DNA of 40,557 nucleotides from Lachnospiraceae bacterium (GCA_030540075.1 JAUNWX010000012.1:13224-53780); one strand, 5' to 3'; positions 6,866 to 16,885 are shown, numbered from the stretch's first letter. Notes: generated by a model not told the origin, from the sequence alone. A program made the numbers and translations.

Positions 6866-9304
6866 TTAAGAACGAAGGCTCACGCCGAGATGCTCGAGTC
6901 CGTTCAGAATCTTCTTTACGACACCGCCGATCTCGTCGTCGGTGAGGGTGTGATCCTGTGCACGAAGCGTTACCTTGTAGGCCATGGACTTGAAGCCCGC
7001 GAGGACCTGTGCGCCCTCGTATACGTCGAAGAGCTCGATACGCTCGCAGAGCTTGCCGGCACGCTGAACGAGGATGTCCTCGATCTGGCCCGCCGTTACA
7101 GCATGCGGTACGAGCATCGAGAAGTCACGGCTGACGGACGGGAACTTCGCCAGCGGAACGTACTTGGTGTCATCATTGACCAGCGGATAAACCTCCGGCA
7201 TATCCACGACCGCGACGTACGCCGCCTCGCCGATGGCATAGTTCTCAAGAACCTCCGGATGAACCTCACCGAGGTAACCGATCACATGACCATCGTAGAT
7301 GATGTTCGCACGTCTGCCCGGGTGCAGGAACGGCTTCTCACAGCCGGCTGCATCATAGTGGTAGCGACCCGTGAGGCCGAGCTGGTTGAGGATTACCTCC
7401 ACATCGCCCTTCATCGTGAAGAAGTCGCCCTCGCCGATCTCGCCGAGGGTCAGGGTCATACGCTCGTCCGGAAGCTCCGTGAGCGGCAGTGCCTTCGGGA
7501 TGTAGATGGACGCCATCTCATAGAGACGTGCATCACGATTACGACGGTTATAGTTCGTGCTGAGTGAGCTCAGCATTCCGTTCATGCTGGACGTACGCAT
7601 CACCGAGAAGTCCTCACCGAGCGGGTTCAGAATCTTCACCTGCTGACGCTCCTTCGCATCGGCCGGGAACAGGAGCTTATCATATACCTTCGGGGACTCG
7701 AAGCTGTACATGAAGGCCTGAGAATAGCCGAGCGCCTGTGCGTAGTGACGTACACGCTCATTGACCGCGAGGTCCGGAGCCAGACCGCCTGCCACATCCC
7801 CGCCGGATGGAAGGGTCATGGAGACATTGGCATAACCATAGAAACGGAGAACCTCCTCCGCGACATCACACATGCGGTGGATATCCTGACGGAAGGTCGG
7901 CGCGGTCACGGTCAGGGTGTCGCCATCCTCGCCGATCTCGGTCGAGAGCTCGATCTTCTCGAGGTAGGCTTTCATCTGCTCTGCCGTAAGATCGAAGCCG
8001 ATCAGGTGATTGATCTCCGACGCCTTGCATACCACGACGGACGGCTCCCGCTTCACCGGATAGACGTCGATGATGCCACCGACCACCTCACCGGCGCCGA
8101 GCTGCTCGATCAGGGCACATGCACGGTCGATCGCGGACTCTGCAAGGTTCGGGTCGAGGCCCTTCTCGAAGTAGCCGGATGCGTCGGTACGGTTGCCGAC
8201 CTTACGTGCGCTTAAGCGAATGTTGGTACCGTCGAAGGTTGCGGCCTCGAAGACCATCGTCTTCACATCGTCGGTGATCTTCGAGTTCTCACCGCCCATG
8301 ATGCCGGCGAGACCGATCGCGCCCTCTGCATCGCAGATCGTCAGGATGCTGTGATCGAGGGTCCGCATCTGACCGTCGAGGGTCTCGAACTCGTCACCGT
8401 CCTGCGCACGCTTCACGATGATCTCGTGACCACGGATCTTATCGTAGTCATAGCTGTGCATCGGCTGACCGTACTCGAGCATCACATAGTTTGTGATGTC
8501 GACGATGTTGTTGATCGGACGGATACCGGCGCTTGCGAGGCGGATCTGCATCCACTTCGGTGATGGTGCGAGCTGGATGTTCTTCACCATACGTGCGGTA
8601 TAACGCGGGCAGAGCTCCGTATCCTCGACGGACACCTTGAGGTAATCGTGGATATCCTCTGCATTGCCCGACTTCTCCTCTGCCGGCATATGGAAGCTCT
8701 TGCCGAAGGTTGCGGCTGCCTCACGCGCGATACCGATCACGCTGTAGCAGTCCACACGGTTCGAGGTGATCTCATACTCGTGGATTGCATCGTTGAGACC
8801 GAGCAGGGTCGGCGCATCCTGGCCGACTGCGGTGCCCTCCGGGAAGATATAGAGGCCGGACTCCGGTGCCTCCGGATAGAACTCACGGCTGGAGCCGAGC
8901 TCCTCGATGGAGCACATCATACCGTAGGACTCTACGCCACGCAGCTTACCGGCATGGATCTCGATGCCATCCTCCGGAAGTGCGCCGCCGTCATGACCGC
9001 CGGCGACCTTACCACCGTCGAGCACGACCGGCACCACATCGCCGACCTTCATGTTCGACGCACCGGTAACGATCTGGATAAGCTCGGGCGCACCGACATC
9101 GACCTGGCAGATGACGAGCTTCGTCGCATCCGGATGCGGCTCGATGGACTTGATCTGTCCGGTGACGATCTTATCGAGATTCTTATTTAAAATAGTACAG
9201 GTCTCGACCTTCGTTCCGGTCAGCGTCATCGCATCTGTCCACTCCTTCGGTGTACAGTCGAGATCCGGAACATACTCCTTGATCCAGTTCATGGATGTAT
9301 TCAT
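6866..9304 (-). CDS. pheT: Phenylalanine-tRNA ligase beta subunit
   Basis: With PheS it forms the alpha2-beta2 synthetase that charges tRNA-Phe. The 812 residues cover the full family layout. The N-terminal tRNA-binding EMAP/OB domain (about 40-150) includes LVICQVDVG and GVESYGMMCSIEELG. The B3/B4 editing domain and B5 domain follow, with GYFEKGLDP and NNIVDITNYVMLEYGQPMH. A core fold and the C-terminal ferredoxin-like anticodon-binding domain (KFPSVSRDFSMLVP) complete it. It starts 17 bases after pheS and is co-transcribed from the T-box leader. Nothing is truncated. Confidence 0.96.
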   Translation of the reverse strand: MNTSMNWIKEYVPDLDCTPKEWTDAMTLTGTKVETCTILNKNLDKIVTGQIKSIEPHPDATKLVICQVDVGAPELIQIVTGASNMKVGDVVPVVLDGGKVAGGHDGGALPEDGIEIHAGKLRGVESYGMMCSIEELGSSREFYPEAPESGLYIFPEGTAVGQDAPTLLGLNDAIHEYEITSNRVDCYSVIGIAREAAATFGKSFHMPAEEKSGNAEDIHDYLKVSVEDTELCPRYTARMVKNIQLAPSPKWMQIRLASAGIRPINNIVDITNYVMLEYGQPMHSYDYDKIRGHEIIVKRAQDGDEFETLDGQMRTLDHSILTICDAEGAIGLAGIMGGENSKITDDVKTMVFEAATFDGTNIRLSARKVGNRTDASGYFEKGLDPNLAESAIDRACALIEQLGAGEVVGGIIDVYPVKREPSVVVCKASEINHLIGFDLTAEQMKAYLEKIELSTEIGEDGDTLTVTAPTFRQDIHRMCDVAEEVLRFYGYANVSMTLPSGGDVAGGLAPDLAVNERVRHYAQALGYSQAFMYSFESPKVYDKLLFPADAKERQQVKILNPLGEDFSVMRTSSMNGMLSSLSTNYNRRNRDARLYEMASIYIPKALPLTELPDERMTLTLGEIGEGDFFTMKGDVEVILNQLGLTGRYHYDAAGCEKPFLHPGRRANIIYDGHVIGYLGEVHPEVLENYAIGEAAYVAVVDMPEVYPLVNDDTKYVPLAKFPSVSRDFSMLVPHAVTAGQIEDILVQRAGKLCERIELFDVYEGAQVLAGFKSMAYKVTLRAQDHTLTDDEIGGVVKKILNGLEHLGVSLRS

Positions 9305-9321
9305 GCTATTTCCTCCCCTTC

Positions 9322-10344
9322 TTAGAACTGATTCAGAAAACGTGTATCATTCTCATAGAGAAGACGCATGTCATCGATTTCATACTTGAGCAGCGCGATA
9401 CGCTCGAGGCCCACGCCGAACGCGAAGCCCTGGTACTCGTTCGGGTCGATACCGCACATCTCGAGTACGTGCGGGTGCACCATACCGCAGCCGAGGATCT
9501 CGATCCAGCCCTCGCCCTTACAGAAACGGCAGCCCTTGCCACCGCACTTGAAGCAGCTCACATCGACCTCTGCCGACGGCTCCGTGAACGGGAAGTGGTG
9601 CGGACGAAGCTTGGTCTTCGTCTCCGGTCCGAACAGCTCCTTCGCGAAGGTGTCAAGGGTGCCCTTCAGATCTGCGAAGGTCACGTGCTTGTCGATGACG
9701 AGACCCTCGATCTGGTGGAAGGACGGGGAGTGCGTAGCATCTACGGCGTCCGAACGGAATACACGGCCCGGGCAGATCATGCGGATCGGGAGCTTGCCCT
9801 TCTCCATCACACGTGCCTGTACCGAAGAAGTCTGCGTACGAAGCAGAATGCCGTTTCCGATATAGAAGGTATCCTGCTCATCTCTCGCCGGGTGTCCCGC
9901 CGGGATGTTCAGCTTCTCGAAGTTGTACTCATCGTACTCGACCTCCGGACCCTCAACGACCTCATAGCCCATACCGATGAAGATACGCTCGACCTCCTCG
10001 AGGGCCTTCGTGTTCGGATGCGCATGACCATACTGCATCTTCTTCGCCGGCAGTGTCACATCGATCGTCTCCGCCGCCATCTTCGCATCACGCGCCTTCT
10101 TCTGAAGCTCCGTCATGTGCTCCTGCAGCTCCTCCTCGACCTGCTGGCGCAGTGCATTGACCAGCTGACCGAACTTCGGCTTCTCCTCCGCGCTCAGGTC
10201 CTTCATAGACTTCAGCAGCGAGGTGATCTCACCCTTCTTACCAAGGAAACGAACACGCACATCGTTCAGTGCATTCGTGTCCTGCGCTTCGCGGATACTC
10301 TCCTGCGCAAGCTTCTTCAGCTCTTCAAGCTTTGAATTATCCAT
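9322..10344 (-). CDS. pheS: Phenylalanine-tRNA ligase alpha subunit
   Basis: This is the catalytic subunit of class II phenylalanyl-tRNA synthetase. Motif 2 and 3 regions are visible as [11 protein letters not shown] and [22 protein letters not shown]. An N-terminal coiled coil ([13 protein letters not shown]) binds tRNA. I start at 10344 ([11 protein letters not shown], 340 residues), which matches the family length and has AAGGAG 6-7 bases upstream. A longer frame to 10434 reads into the leader and adds non-family residues. Transcription comes from the T-box leader at 10518-10837, so expression should rise when uncharged tRNA-Phe accumulates. Confidence 0.95.
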   Translation of the reverse strand: MDNSKLEELKKLAQESIREAQDTNALNDVRVRFLGKKGEITSLLKSMKDLSAEEKPKFGQLVNALRQQVEEELQEHMTELQKKARDAKMAAETIDVTLPAKKMQYGHAHPNTKALEEVERIFIGMGYEVVEGPEVEYDEYNFEKLNIPAGHPARDEQDTFYIGNGILLRTQTSSVQARVMEKGKLPIRMICPGRVFRSDAVDATHSPSFHQIEGLVIDKHVTFADLKGTLDTFAKELFGPETKTKLRPHHFPFTEPSAEVDVSCFKCGGKGCRFCKGEGWIEILGCGMVHPHVLEMCGIDPNEYQGFAFGVGLERIALLKYEIDDMRLLYENDTRFLNQF

Positions 10345-10517
10345 TCTTCTCTCCTTCTCATCACCGTCAGGGTCACGGTATATATATGCAGCTCCACCTT
10401 GCAGAGCCATGATCACTTCACCACGCGTTTCCACTGTTCAGAAAGGATCAGCTGATTTCTCAGCCTGCTACTGCGTCGACATCATCTCGCGCACGCCTAT
10501 CACCGATCATTTCCCAT

Positions 10518-10553
10518 ACAAAAAATCCCTGCATGTCTTACGACACACAGGGA
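10518..10553 (-). terminator. Regulated terminator of the pheST T-box
   Basis: On the minus strand, TCCCTG (10553-10548) pairs with CAGGGA (10531-10526), with an additional GTC/GAC pair inside, followed by a run of six T. It would form when the T-box is not bound by uncharged tRNA. Confidence 0.85.
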
Positions 10554-10837
10554 CGAATCATCGCGGTACCACCCTTGTTCCCGCGGTCAATGCTTCCGAC
10601 TCTACCTCGTCACGAAGCGCTGCCCACAGGCACTCACTATGCTTAACGCGCATCCACGTTCCGAACTACCAGCACGCGCCTGCACGCACGCCTTCCCCCG
10701 GACAACTCCAGTGCGAAAATTCGTATCAGAGATTTCTCAGACCGCTCGCAGCGTGTCACGGTCACTCTCTCAGGAGAAACGATTCTGAACTACTGAACAC
10801 CTTCCATGTATTTATTCACTATAGCCTGTCTGACCCT
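10518..10837 (-). ncRNA. T-box leader riboswitch of pheST
   Basis: Read on the minus strand, this leader holds the T-box sequence AAGGGTGGTACCGCG (about 10562-10576), which pairs with the NCCA end of uncharged tRNA. It also has the Stem I signature AGAGAGTGACC with GCTGCGAGCGGTC. A GAATTTTCGCACTGGAG specifier-loop region contains TTC (10715-10717), a phenylalanine codon matching the downstream genes. The antiterminator/terminator region lies at the 3' end. A TATAAT box at 10845-10850 may be its own promoter, although the -35 is weak. The leader is about 320 bases. Confidence 0.92.
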
Positions 10838-10887
10838 CCAGCACATTATATGGAAGAAAATCAAACTTTCTATAGTTTATTTCCTGA

Positions 10888-11053
10888 CCGCAGAAAAGTC
10901 AAGGGGCTAGAGAGCCCAGCATAGGCCAGCTCAAGTGTACTGTTACAGTTCCGGCAGGGGACCCGGCTTAGATTTCACCGGTCTCGGAGTACTGTGCCTC
11001 CGTTACCGCCCTCTGGGGTCCCATCTGCTCAAACTCTCAGTCTGTCACTTACT
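10888..11053 (-). ncRNA. Candidate structured RNA of unknown class upstream of the pheST T-box
   Basis: About 165 bases on the minus strand have the look of a compact structured RNA. GGGACCC pairs with GGGTCCC and encloses a CGGAG/CTCCG hairpin and a CCGG/CCGG hairpin with a TGAAATCTAAG loop. Downstream, GCCGG pairs with CTGGC around an ACTGT/ACAGT palindrome. It ends with a GGGCT/AGCCC hairpin (10904-10917) followed by CCTTGACTTTTC, a weak terminator. A possible promoter is CTGCCA (11084-11089), 18 bases, TATTAT (11060-11065). Stretches recall riboswitch cores such as cobalamin or FMN aptamers, but none matches fully. It has no open reading frame. It may be a stand-alone RNA or an extra leader element. 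Confidence 0.5.
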
Positions 11054-11146
11054 ATCCGCATAATATTCTTTTTGTATCCTTTTTGGCAGTTTTATAGTAT
11101 ATTATGAATATCCGAATTTCCAGATGAACGAAAGGAGGTCATCACC

Positions 11147-11992
11147 ATGACACTTGAAGAGATGCGCGCACGACGGCGTGAGCTGGGCTTCAGCTACGAG
11201 AAGCTGTCCGAGCTGAGCGGGGTGCCGGTCGGAACGATACGGAAGATTTTCGGTGGCTATACGAAGGCACCACGGTTGGAGACGATCGAGCGACTGACAC
11301 TGGTGCTCGCCCCGTCCCAGTTCCACCGGACGCACAGGAACACCGTGAACTACACGAATCTCGTTCCGGATCAGGCACTGCACGAGTACGCGAGCGGATA
11401 CGGTGATCAGAGCGCTGCAGAGAAGCTGCAGGGAAACTATACGATTTCCGATCTCGAATCACTGCCGAAGGATAAGCGCTTCGAGCTCATCGATGGGTAC
11501 ATCTATGAGATGTCGCAGCCGTCGATTCCGCATGTACTGATTATGCAGGGCATCTACCGTCAGCTCTGGTCCTGCATCGATCGCCATAAAGCACCTTGTA
11601 AGGTCATGGTTTCGGATGTCGGCGTGCGCCTCGACCGCGACGACCAGACGATGGTTTCCCCGGACATCATCCTCTTTTGTGACCGGTCAATGCTGCAGTA
11701 CCGCTACATCGATGGTGCTCCGGACCTCGTCATGGAAATCCTCTCGCCCTCGAACCGAAAGTACGACCAGGAAATCAAGAAGCTGAAGTACGAAAGCGCC
11801 GGCGTACGCGAGTACTGGCTGATCGACCCGGAACGCCAGAAAATCATCCTCTACTATTTCAAGGATCTCGCGGAGGACGACATCTTCATCTATGGTTTTC
11901 ACGATCAGATTCCGGTCGGCATCAGCGAAGGAAAGTGTGAAATCGACTTTGATTTGATTTATAATGAACTGGCAGAAGACGGATTTCTCTGA
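11147..11992 (+). CDS. XRE-type HTH fused to Uma2-family (DUF820) putative nuclease
   Basis: Residues 1-50 form an XRE-like helix-turn-helix (FSYEKLSELSGVPVGTIRKIFGGYTKAPRLETIERL). Residues about 95-275 form a Uma2/DUF820 domain of the PD-(D/E)XK nuclease fold. Its parts are RFELIDGYIYEM, the SPDIILFCD and PDLVMEILSPSN strands, KKLKYESAGVREYWLIDPE, and a C-terminal strand region. A strong AAAGGAGG site precedes the ATG. It stands alone between the pheST leader and the cysteine desulfurase. Uma2 proteins are abundant, of unproven function, and often near mobile DNA. DNA binding and nuclease activity are inferences from the folds only. Confidence 0.85.
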   Translation: MTLEEMRARRRELGFSYEKLSELSGVPVGTIRKIFGGYTKAPRLETIERLTLVLAPSQFHRTHRNTVNYTNLVPDQALHEYASGYGDQSAAEKLQGNYTISDLESLPKDKRFELIDGYIYEMSQPSIPHVLIMQGIYRQLWSCIDRHKAPCKVMVSDVGVRLDRDDQTMVSPDIILFCDRSMLQYRYIDGAPDLVMEILSPSNRKYDQEIKKLKYESAGVREYWLIDPERQKIILYYFKDLAEDDIFIYGFHDQIPVGISEGKCEIDFDLIYNELAEDGFL

Positions 11993-12176
11993 GTGAAGAC
12001 GGGATATCCAACGCTCACCCGGCATAAACTGCCGCTCGACGACATATCTGAAGCGAATCAGAATCCGCACCGCCTTGCTGGAGGCATTTGTCATCCGTGA
12101 ACATAAATGCGAAACCGGATAGCATCAGCATCACTCTCGGCATGACATCTGAAGATTTAAAATGAAAGAGGCCAGA

Positions 12177-13640
12177 ATGAAAGACTATTACATGGATCAT
12201 GCGGCGACCACGCCGCTTTCGAAGGATGCGCTGGAGGCGATGATGCCGTATCTCACCACGGATTATGGCAATGCTTCCACCGTCTACACTTATGGCCAGC
12301 GCGCGAAGGCAGCGGTGGAGCGTAGTCGTCGTACCATCGCGGCGACCATCGGTGCGAAGCCATCCGAAATATATTTCACGAGCGGTGGCACCGAGTCGGA
12401 TAACTGGGCGCTGATCGGCGCGGCTGAAGCAGGTCGTGAACAGCTTCACCAGATAATAAAGACACACGCTGACCGTGCTCTCATCTCATCGGCGATGTCT
12501 TCAACCGTCGAAACATCCTCACCTCAAACCGTCATATCGAAATCTCCATGCGGTCATATCATCACCGATCAGATTGACCATCATGCGATTCTGAATACCT
12601 GCGCGTATCTCGAGAAGCGGGGCTTCGATGTAACGTATCTCCCGGTCGACCGTGAGGGCCATGTCGATCCGGATGCCGTGATGGCAGCGATCCGTCCGGA
12701 CACGCTGCTCGTCAGCATCATGGTCGCGAACAACGAAATCGGTACCATCGAGCCGATCGCAGAGATTGGCGCACGTCTTCAGAAGCATGCGGAGGAGACA
12801 GGCCAGCGCATCCTCTTCCATACGGATGCCGTCCAGGCGTACGCCCATATCCCGCTCGATGTCGACGAACTGAGGGTCGATCTCATGTCGGCGAGCAGCC
12901 ACAAGCTGAACGGCCCGAAGGGGATCGGCTTCCTCTATGTGCGCCGTGGCGTGAAGCTTCCGAGCTTCCTCCATGGTGGTGAACAGGAGCGCGGTCGCCG
13001 CGCTGGCACGGAAAATGTTGCCGGTATCGTCGGCTTCGCCCGCGCCGCCGAGCTCGCCTGTGGCACGGATCCTCAGCCGATAGCTTCCATCTCTGACGCG
13101 GATACCGCTGCCACATCCACGGCTCGCGCCACCGAGCTCGCCTGCAGTACGAACCTGCAGCCGATGAGCCCGAGCTCCGGCACAGGTACCGCCGTCCCAT
13201 CCACGGCAGGCGCACCCTCTGTAGAATCGTACCTCGACCGCATGGCACAGCGCATCGCGCAGGAAAGCGCCGTCCGCGACCATCTCATACAGCGCCTGCT
13301 CGACGAGATTCCGTACACCAGCCTGAACGGGGATCCGACGCATCGCCTCCCGAATAACGTGAACGTCTGCTTCAAATATATCGAAGGCGAGACCCTCCTG
13401 TTGCTCCTGAACGAGAAACACATCTATGCCAGCGCCGGTTCTGCCTGCGCCAGCGGCTCCCTCGAGCCGAGCCACGTACTGCGTGCCATCGGCGTCGCCC
13501 ACGAGGACGCCTACGGAAGCCTACGCCTCACGATCGGCCCGGAGACGACGATCGCGGATGTCGACGAAGTCGTGGACCTCATGAAGCCGATCATCGCGCA
13601 ACTCCGGGAGCAGTCGCCACTTTATCCCTCATCGAAGTAG
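12177..13640 (+). CDS. Cysteine desulfurase, NifS/IscS family, with two extra loops
   Basis: This PLP enzyme takes sulfur from cysteine onto an active-site cysteine. The start at 12177 has GAGG 7 bases upstream and begins [15 protein letters not shown], the family N-terminus. The PLP lysine lies in [10 protein letters not shown] (K243) and the catalytic cysteine in SAGSACASG (C424), followed by EPSHVL. At 487 residues it is about 100 longer than usual. The excess comes from two low-complexity segments, about residues 88-125 and 293-348. The second contains an imperfect duplication ([11 protein letters not shown] and [11 protein letters not shown]). Its 3' end overlaps moaC by 19 bases. XdhC-family chaperones elsewhere receive sulfur from such enzymes, so a role in sulfurated molybdenum cofactor is plausible but inferred. 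Confidence 0.92.
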   Translation: MKDYYMDHAATTPLSKDALEAMMPYLTTDYGNASTVYTYGQRAKAAVERSRRTIAATIGAKPSEIYFTSGGTESDNWALIGAAEAGREQLHQIIKTHADRALISSAMSSTVETSSPQTVISKSPCGHIITDQIDHHAILNTCAYLEKRGFDVTYLPVDREGHVDPDAVMAAIRPDTLLVSIMVANNEIGTIEPIAEIGARLQKHAEETGQRILFHTDAVQAYAHIPLDVDELRVDLMSASSHKLNGPKGIGFLYVRRGVKLPSFLHGGEQERGRRAGTENVAGIVGFARAAELACGTDPQPIASISDADTAATSTARATELACSTNLQPMSPSSGTGTAVPSTAGAPSVESYLDRMAQRIAQESAVRDHLIQRLLDEIPYTSLNGDPTHRLPNNVNVCFKYIEGETLLLLLNEKHIYASAGSACASGSLEPSHVLRAIGVAHEDAYGSLRLTIGPETTIADVDEVVDLMKPIIAQLREQSPLYPSSK

Positions 13641-14122
13641 AAATCCCCGCTCTTCCCGCCGTTCTTTTCGACGAGGTGGATGTCCCGGAGGACCATCCGT
13701 TTATCGATGGCCTTACACATATCATAGATGGTGAGCAGGGCGACATTCACGCCGGTCAGTGCTTCCATCTCGACACCGGTTTTTCCTTCGGTCTTCACCT
13801 GACAGAAGGCCGTGATGGAGGTCGTTTCCGGATGGAGCTCGAACCAGACCTTCGCATTCGTCAGGTTCAGGATGTGGCACATCGGGATCAGCTCCGATGT
13901 GCGCTTCGCGCCCATGATACCGGCGACCTGCGCTACGGTCAGGACATCGCCCTTCTTGATCTTCTTTCCGAGGATCGCCGCAAAGACCTCCTCCGTCACC
14001 TTGATGTCTCCCGTCGCGATCGCCATCCGGCTCGTGATGTCCTTTCCGGATACGTCCACCATGTAGGCATTGCCCTGCGCATCGAAGTGCGTAAATTCCT
14101 TCGCTTCATCTATCTTTTCCAT
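13622..14122 (-). CDS. moaC: Cyclic pyranopterin monophosphate synthase
   Basis: MoaC converts the MoaA product 3',8-cyclo-dihydro-GTP to cyclic pyranopterin monophosphate, the first pterin of molybdenum cofactor synthesis. The 166 residues contain the family blocks [68 protein letters not shown] and [14 protein letters not shown] lies 8-9 bases before the ATG. It is the last gene of the molybdenum run and overlaps the convergent cysteine desulfurase by 19 bases, leaving no room for a terminator. Confidence 0.96.
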   Translation of the reverse strand: MEKIDEAKEFTHFDAQGNAYMVDVSGKDITSRMAIATGDIKVTEEVFAAILGKKIKKGDVLTVAQVAGIMGAKRTSELIPMCHILNLTNAKVWFELHPETTSITAFCQVKTEGKTGVEMEALTGVNVALLTIYDMCKAIDKRMVLRDIHLVEKNGGKSGDFYFDEG

Positions 14123-14132
14123 ACTTCTATCC

Positions 14133-15191
14133 TCACTTTAAAAATAACATATCCCGTTCATGCAGCCTGAGATAATCCGGCAGTCCCTTCTCCTCGATGG
14201 TCTGCCAGCAGGCCCGCTGCACAAGCCAGGTCAGAATATCGTCCCGGTGAAACGTCTCTGTTTCCGGCTTCACATAGAAGTTCCGCTCAAACTGGAGCTC
14301 GGCCTTCGAGGAAAGCCGAAAGGCGATGCAGTTCTCCTCGCGTTCTCCCCAGATCGGCTCAAACTGATGCGCGCGGTAGCCGATGTAATGAATCTCATCC
14401 GAAAGCTCGCGCGCCACATGCAGGGTGATGCCCCAGCTCGTCGCTTCCAGCGTATGCGCATCGAGGACCTTCACGTCCGAGAAGTTCTTGCAGCCGGTCA
14501 GCATCGCCGCCGTCTTCGTCACCGGATGATCGAAGATTTCCTTCGTATCACCATGATTCGTGATCTCACCACGGTCGATGATGAGCAGGCGCTGGCTGAA
14601 GCGGTAGATTTCATCCCGGCTGTGCGACACCATGATGACCGTGCCATCGTAGTCCTCGAGCATCTTGATGAGCTCCTCCTGCATATGGTCCTTCAGATAG
14701 CCATCGAGCGCGGAAAACGGCTCATCCAGCAGGATCACGTCCGGCTGGTACGCCATGATACGCGCGAGCGCCACCCGCTGCTGCTGACCACCGGAGAGCT
14801 GCGTCGGAAGCCGCTTCTCGAGCCCCTCGAGCTGAAACTTTCGGATCATCTCCTTCGTGCGTGCCGCATTCGCTCCCCTGCTGCCCCTGAGCCCCGCCGC
14901 GACATTCTGCTCGACGCTCATGGTCGGAAAGAGCGCATAGTTCTGAAACAGATAGCCGACCCGCCGCTCCTGCGGCTTCAGATCGACCTTCTGTGCACTG
15001 TCGAAGAGCGTCCGCTCATTCAGCCGGATCTGCCCTTCCTCCGGATGGACGATCCCGGCGATGGCCTTCAGCGTCATACTCTTGCCGGAGCCGGAGGCCC
15101 CCAGGATACCGATGCGCTTCGAGTCTTCCTCGAAGCCAATGTTTAAGCCGAAGCTGCCGAATTCCTTTCGGATGTGTACTGAAATCCCCAT
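14133..15191 (-). CDS. modC: Molybdate ABC transporter ATP-binding protein
   Basis: This is the ATPase of the ModABC molybdate importer. Walker A GASGSGKS (about residues 30-37), Q-loop [10 protein letters not shown], signature [16 protein letters not shown], Walker [13 protein letters not shown] and the switch histidine in MVSHSRDE are all present. After the ATPase domain comes a C-terminal region (about 230-352) where many ModC proteins have a MOP-type molybdate-binding domain. Here it is divergent and I cannot confirm that fold. It starts 14 bases after modB on the same strand. Confidence 0.93.
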   Translation of the reverse strand: MGISVHIRKEFGSFGLNIGFEEDSKRIGILGASGSGKSMTLKAIAGIVHPEEGQIRLNERTLFDSAQKVDLKPQERRVGYLFQNYALFPTMSVEQNVAAGLRGSRGANAARTKEMIRKFQLEGLEKRLPTQLSGGQQQRVALARIMAYQPDVILLDEPFSALDGYLKDHMQEELIKMLEDYDGTVIMVSHSRDEIYRFSQRLLIIDRGEITNHGDTKEIFDHPVTKTAAMLTGCKNFSDVKVLDAHTLEATSWGITLHVARELSDEIHYIGYRAHQFEPIWGEREENCIAFRLSSKAELQFERNFYVKPETETFHRDDILTWLVQRACWQTIEEKGLPDYLRLHERDMLFLK

Positions 15192-15205
15192 AGTTCATGT
15201 TTCCT

Positions 15206-15910
15206 TTACCAGCGATGCACATTTTTGATTGTCTTCCCGGAGATCAGATTCATCAGAAAGATCGACAGGAAGGCGATCAGCAGTACGATCGTGACCCAGA
15301 TGCCTACCGTGCCATAATCCTGATCCTGGATGACCATCGCGATGCGTTGCGAGATGGTCGCCGTTTTTCCCGGGATATTGCCCGCCAGCATCGAGGTCGC
15401 ACCGTACTCACCGAGTGCCCGCGCGAAGGTCAGGATCGTTCCGCTCGCGATGCCCGGTCCGGCCGTCGGCATCACGATCTTCCAGAAAATTGAAAACTCC
15501 GACATGCCGAGCGTCCGGCCGGCATAGACGAGATTTTCATCGATCAGCTCGAAGGCGGCCCGTGCATTCCGATACATCAGCGGGAAGGCGATGACCGTCG
15601 CGGCGATGATGCAGCCGAGCCAGCTCTGCACGATCTTGATCTGGAAGTGGTCCCAGAGAAAGATCCCGAGGGGACGCCGCTTCGAGAACAGCAACAGGAG
15701 GAAGAAACCGGCCACCGTCGGCGGGAGCACCATCGGCAGCGTCAGGATGCCATCGACCACCGCCTTGACCGACGGTCGCAGCTGCATGATCTTCCGCGCC
15801 GCCCAGATCCCGAGGAAAAAGCAGAGAATCGTCGCCACGATCCCTGTTTTCAGTGAAATCCAGAGCGGACTCCAGTCCAGGTCACGCATAAAAGTCATAA
15901 AACCATCCAT
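15206..15910 (-). CDS. modB: Molybdate ABC transporter permease
   Basis: This is the membrane subunit of the molybdate importer. It has about five hydrophobic segments and the BPD_transp_1 signature around EYGATSMLAGNIPGKTAT, preceded by TLGMSEFSIFWKIVMP. I start at 15910 (MDGFMTFMRDLDW, 234 residues) because AGGAGG is correctly spaced before it. The longer frame to 15934 runs into the modA stop region. Confidence 0.93.
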   Translation of the reverse strand: MDGFMTFMRDLDWSPLWISLKTGIVATILCFFLGIWAARKIMQLRPSVKAVVDGILTLPMVLPPTVAGFFLLLLFSKRRPLGIFLWDHFQIKIVQSWLGCIIAATVIAFPLMYRNARAAFELIDENLVYAGRTLGMSEFSIFWKIVMPTAGPGIASGTILTFARALGEYGATSMLAGNIPGKTATISQRIAMVIQDQDYGTVGIWVTIVLLIAFLSIFLMNLISGKTIKNVHRW

Positions 15911-15930
15911 CCTCTTCCTCCTGTTTATCC

Positions 15931-16866
15931 TCACTCTACATCTGTATCGAAGTAATAGTTCCGGAATACGGTCTTCGCATCATCCGATGTTACGAACTGA
16001 ATGAAATCCAGTGCGGTTGCCTTCTCGGCGTCATCCGCCTCCTCGTTCTGCACCTGTGCGATCGGGTAGATGACATTGCCCGTCAGATCGTACGGAATCT
16101 TCTCGAGAATGACCACCTGATCCTCATAGCCATAGGTATCCGAATAGTAAGTAGTACCGACCTCGCAGGAGCCCTCGGTCACCGCCGCCAGCACCTTCGA
16201 CACGTTCGACTGCTCGGAGATCTCGACACCGCCGAGCGCCTGGGAAACCTCCTCGGTCGTGATCTTCGACACGTCCTCGGTCTTCGGCAGCATGCCGGAG
16301 TTTACCATCGCCTGCCGTGTATACTTTCCGACCGGAACCGAACCATCCGCCAGCGCGATGGAGGATGCCTCGCCGATGTTCTGAAGGCCCGTCACCTTCG
16401 TACCGGAATCCTTCGTTGTGATGACGCAGACCTGGTTGTTCACGACGTTCTTCCGTGTGCCCTCGACCACGAGCTTGTCCTCCTCATCGAGTGTATTCAT
16501 CTGTTTCTGGGAAGCGGAGAAGAAAATATCGCAGGCGTAGCCTTCCTCGATCTGGGTGAGCAGCTTTCCGGAGGAATCCGCGTTAAAGGTGATGGTCACT
16601 TCCGGATGCTGCTCGTTGTACTGCTTCGCGAGATCCTGCATCACCGTGTTCAGCGATGCCGCGATGAAGACCTGGATCTCCGTCTTCTCCCCGGCTGCTT
16701 CCGTCGCCGCCTCGGTGGTCGCTGCCTCCGTCGCCGCTGCCGTTGTCTCGGCCTTCGTCTCTGCTGCCGTGGTCTCCGCCGGTTTCGAGGAGCCACATCC
16801 ACTCATCCCCATCAGCATCGCTGCCGCGATGACACCCGCCGTTACCTTACGATACATTCTTCTCAT
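15931..16866 (-). CDS. modA: Molybdate-binding lipoprotein ModA
   Basis: This is the extracellular substrate-binding protein of ModABC. It has a lipoprotein signal (MRRMYRKVTAGVIAAAMLMG) with lipobox MSGC. A Thr/Ala/Glu-rich linker (about residues 27-60) follows, then a family II binding domain with QVFIAASLNTVMQDLA, NADSSGKLLTQIEEG and DIFFSASQKQM. I start at 16866, with AAGGAG 9 bases upstream, in preference to the ATG at 16884. The 115-base gap behind the MOSC-MogA gene contains an inverted repeat, so modABC may have its own promoter. Molybdate rather than tungstate specificity is inferred from the neighbours. Confidence 0.93.
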   Translation of the reverse strand: MRRMYRKVTAGVIAAAMLMGMSGCGSSKPAETTAAETKAETTAAATEAATTEAATEAAGEKTEIQVFIAASLNTVMQDLAKQYNEQHPEVTITFNADSSGKLLTQIEEGYACDIFFSASQKQMNTLDEEDKLVVEGTRKNVVNNQVCVITTKDSGTKVTGLQNIGEASSIALADGSVPVGKYTRQAMVNSGMLPKTEDVSKITTEEVSQALGGVEISEQSNVSKVLAAVTEGSCEVGTTYYSDTYGYEDQVVILEKIPYDLTGNVIYPIAQVQNEEADDAEKATALDFIQFVTSDDAKTVFRNYYFDTDVE

Positions 16867-16885
16867 CGTCTTACTCTCCTTCATT

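Noticed and set aside
10223-10924. Open frame across the pheS start and T-box leader
   Set aside because: It runs antisense through a conserved RNA leader and has no coding features.
10888-11053. Cobalamin or FMN riboswitch
   Set aside because: Short strings such as GGTGAAA and AACTGT match parts of these classes, but the required order of conserved boxes is missing and the downstream genes do not fit.
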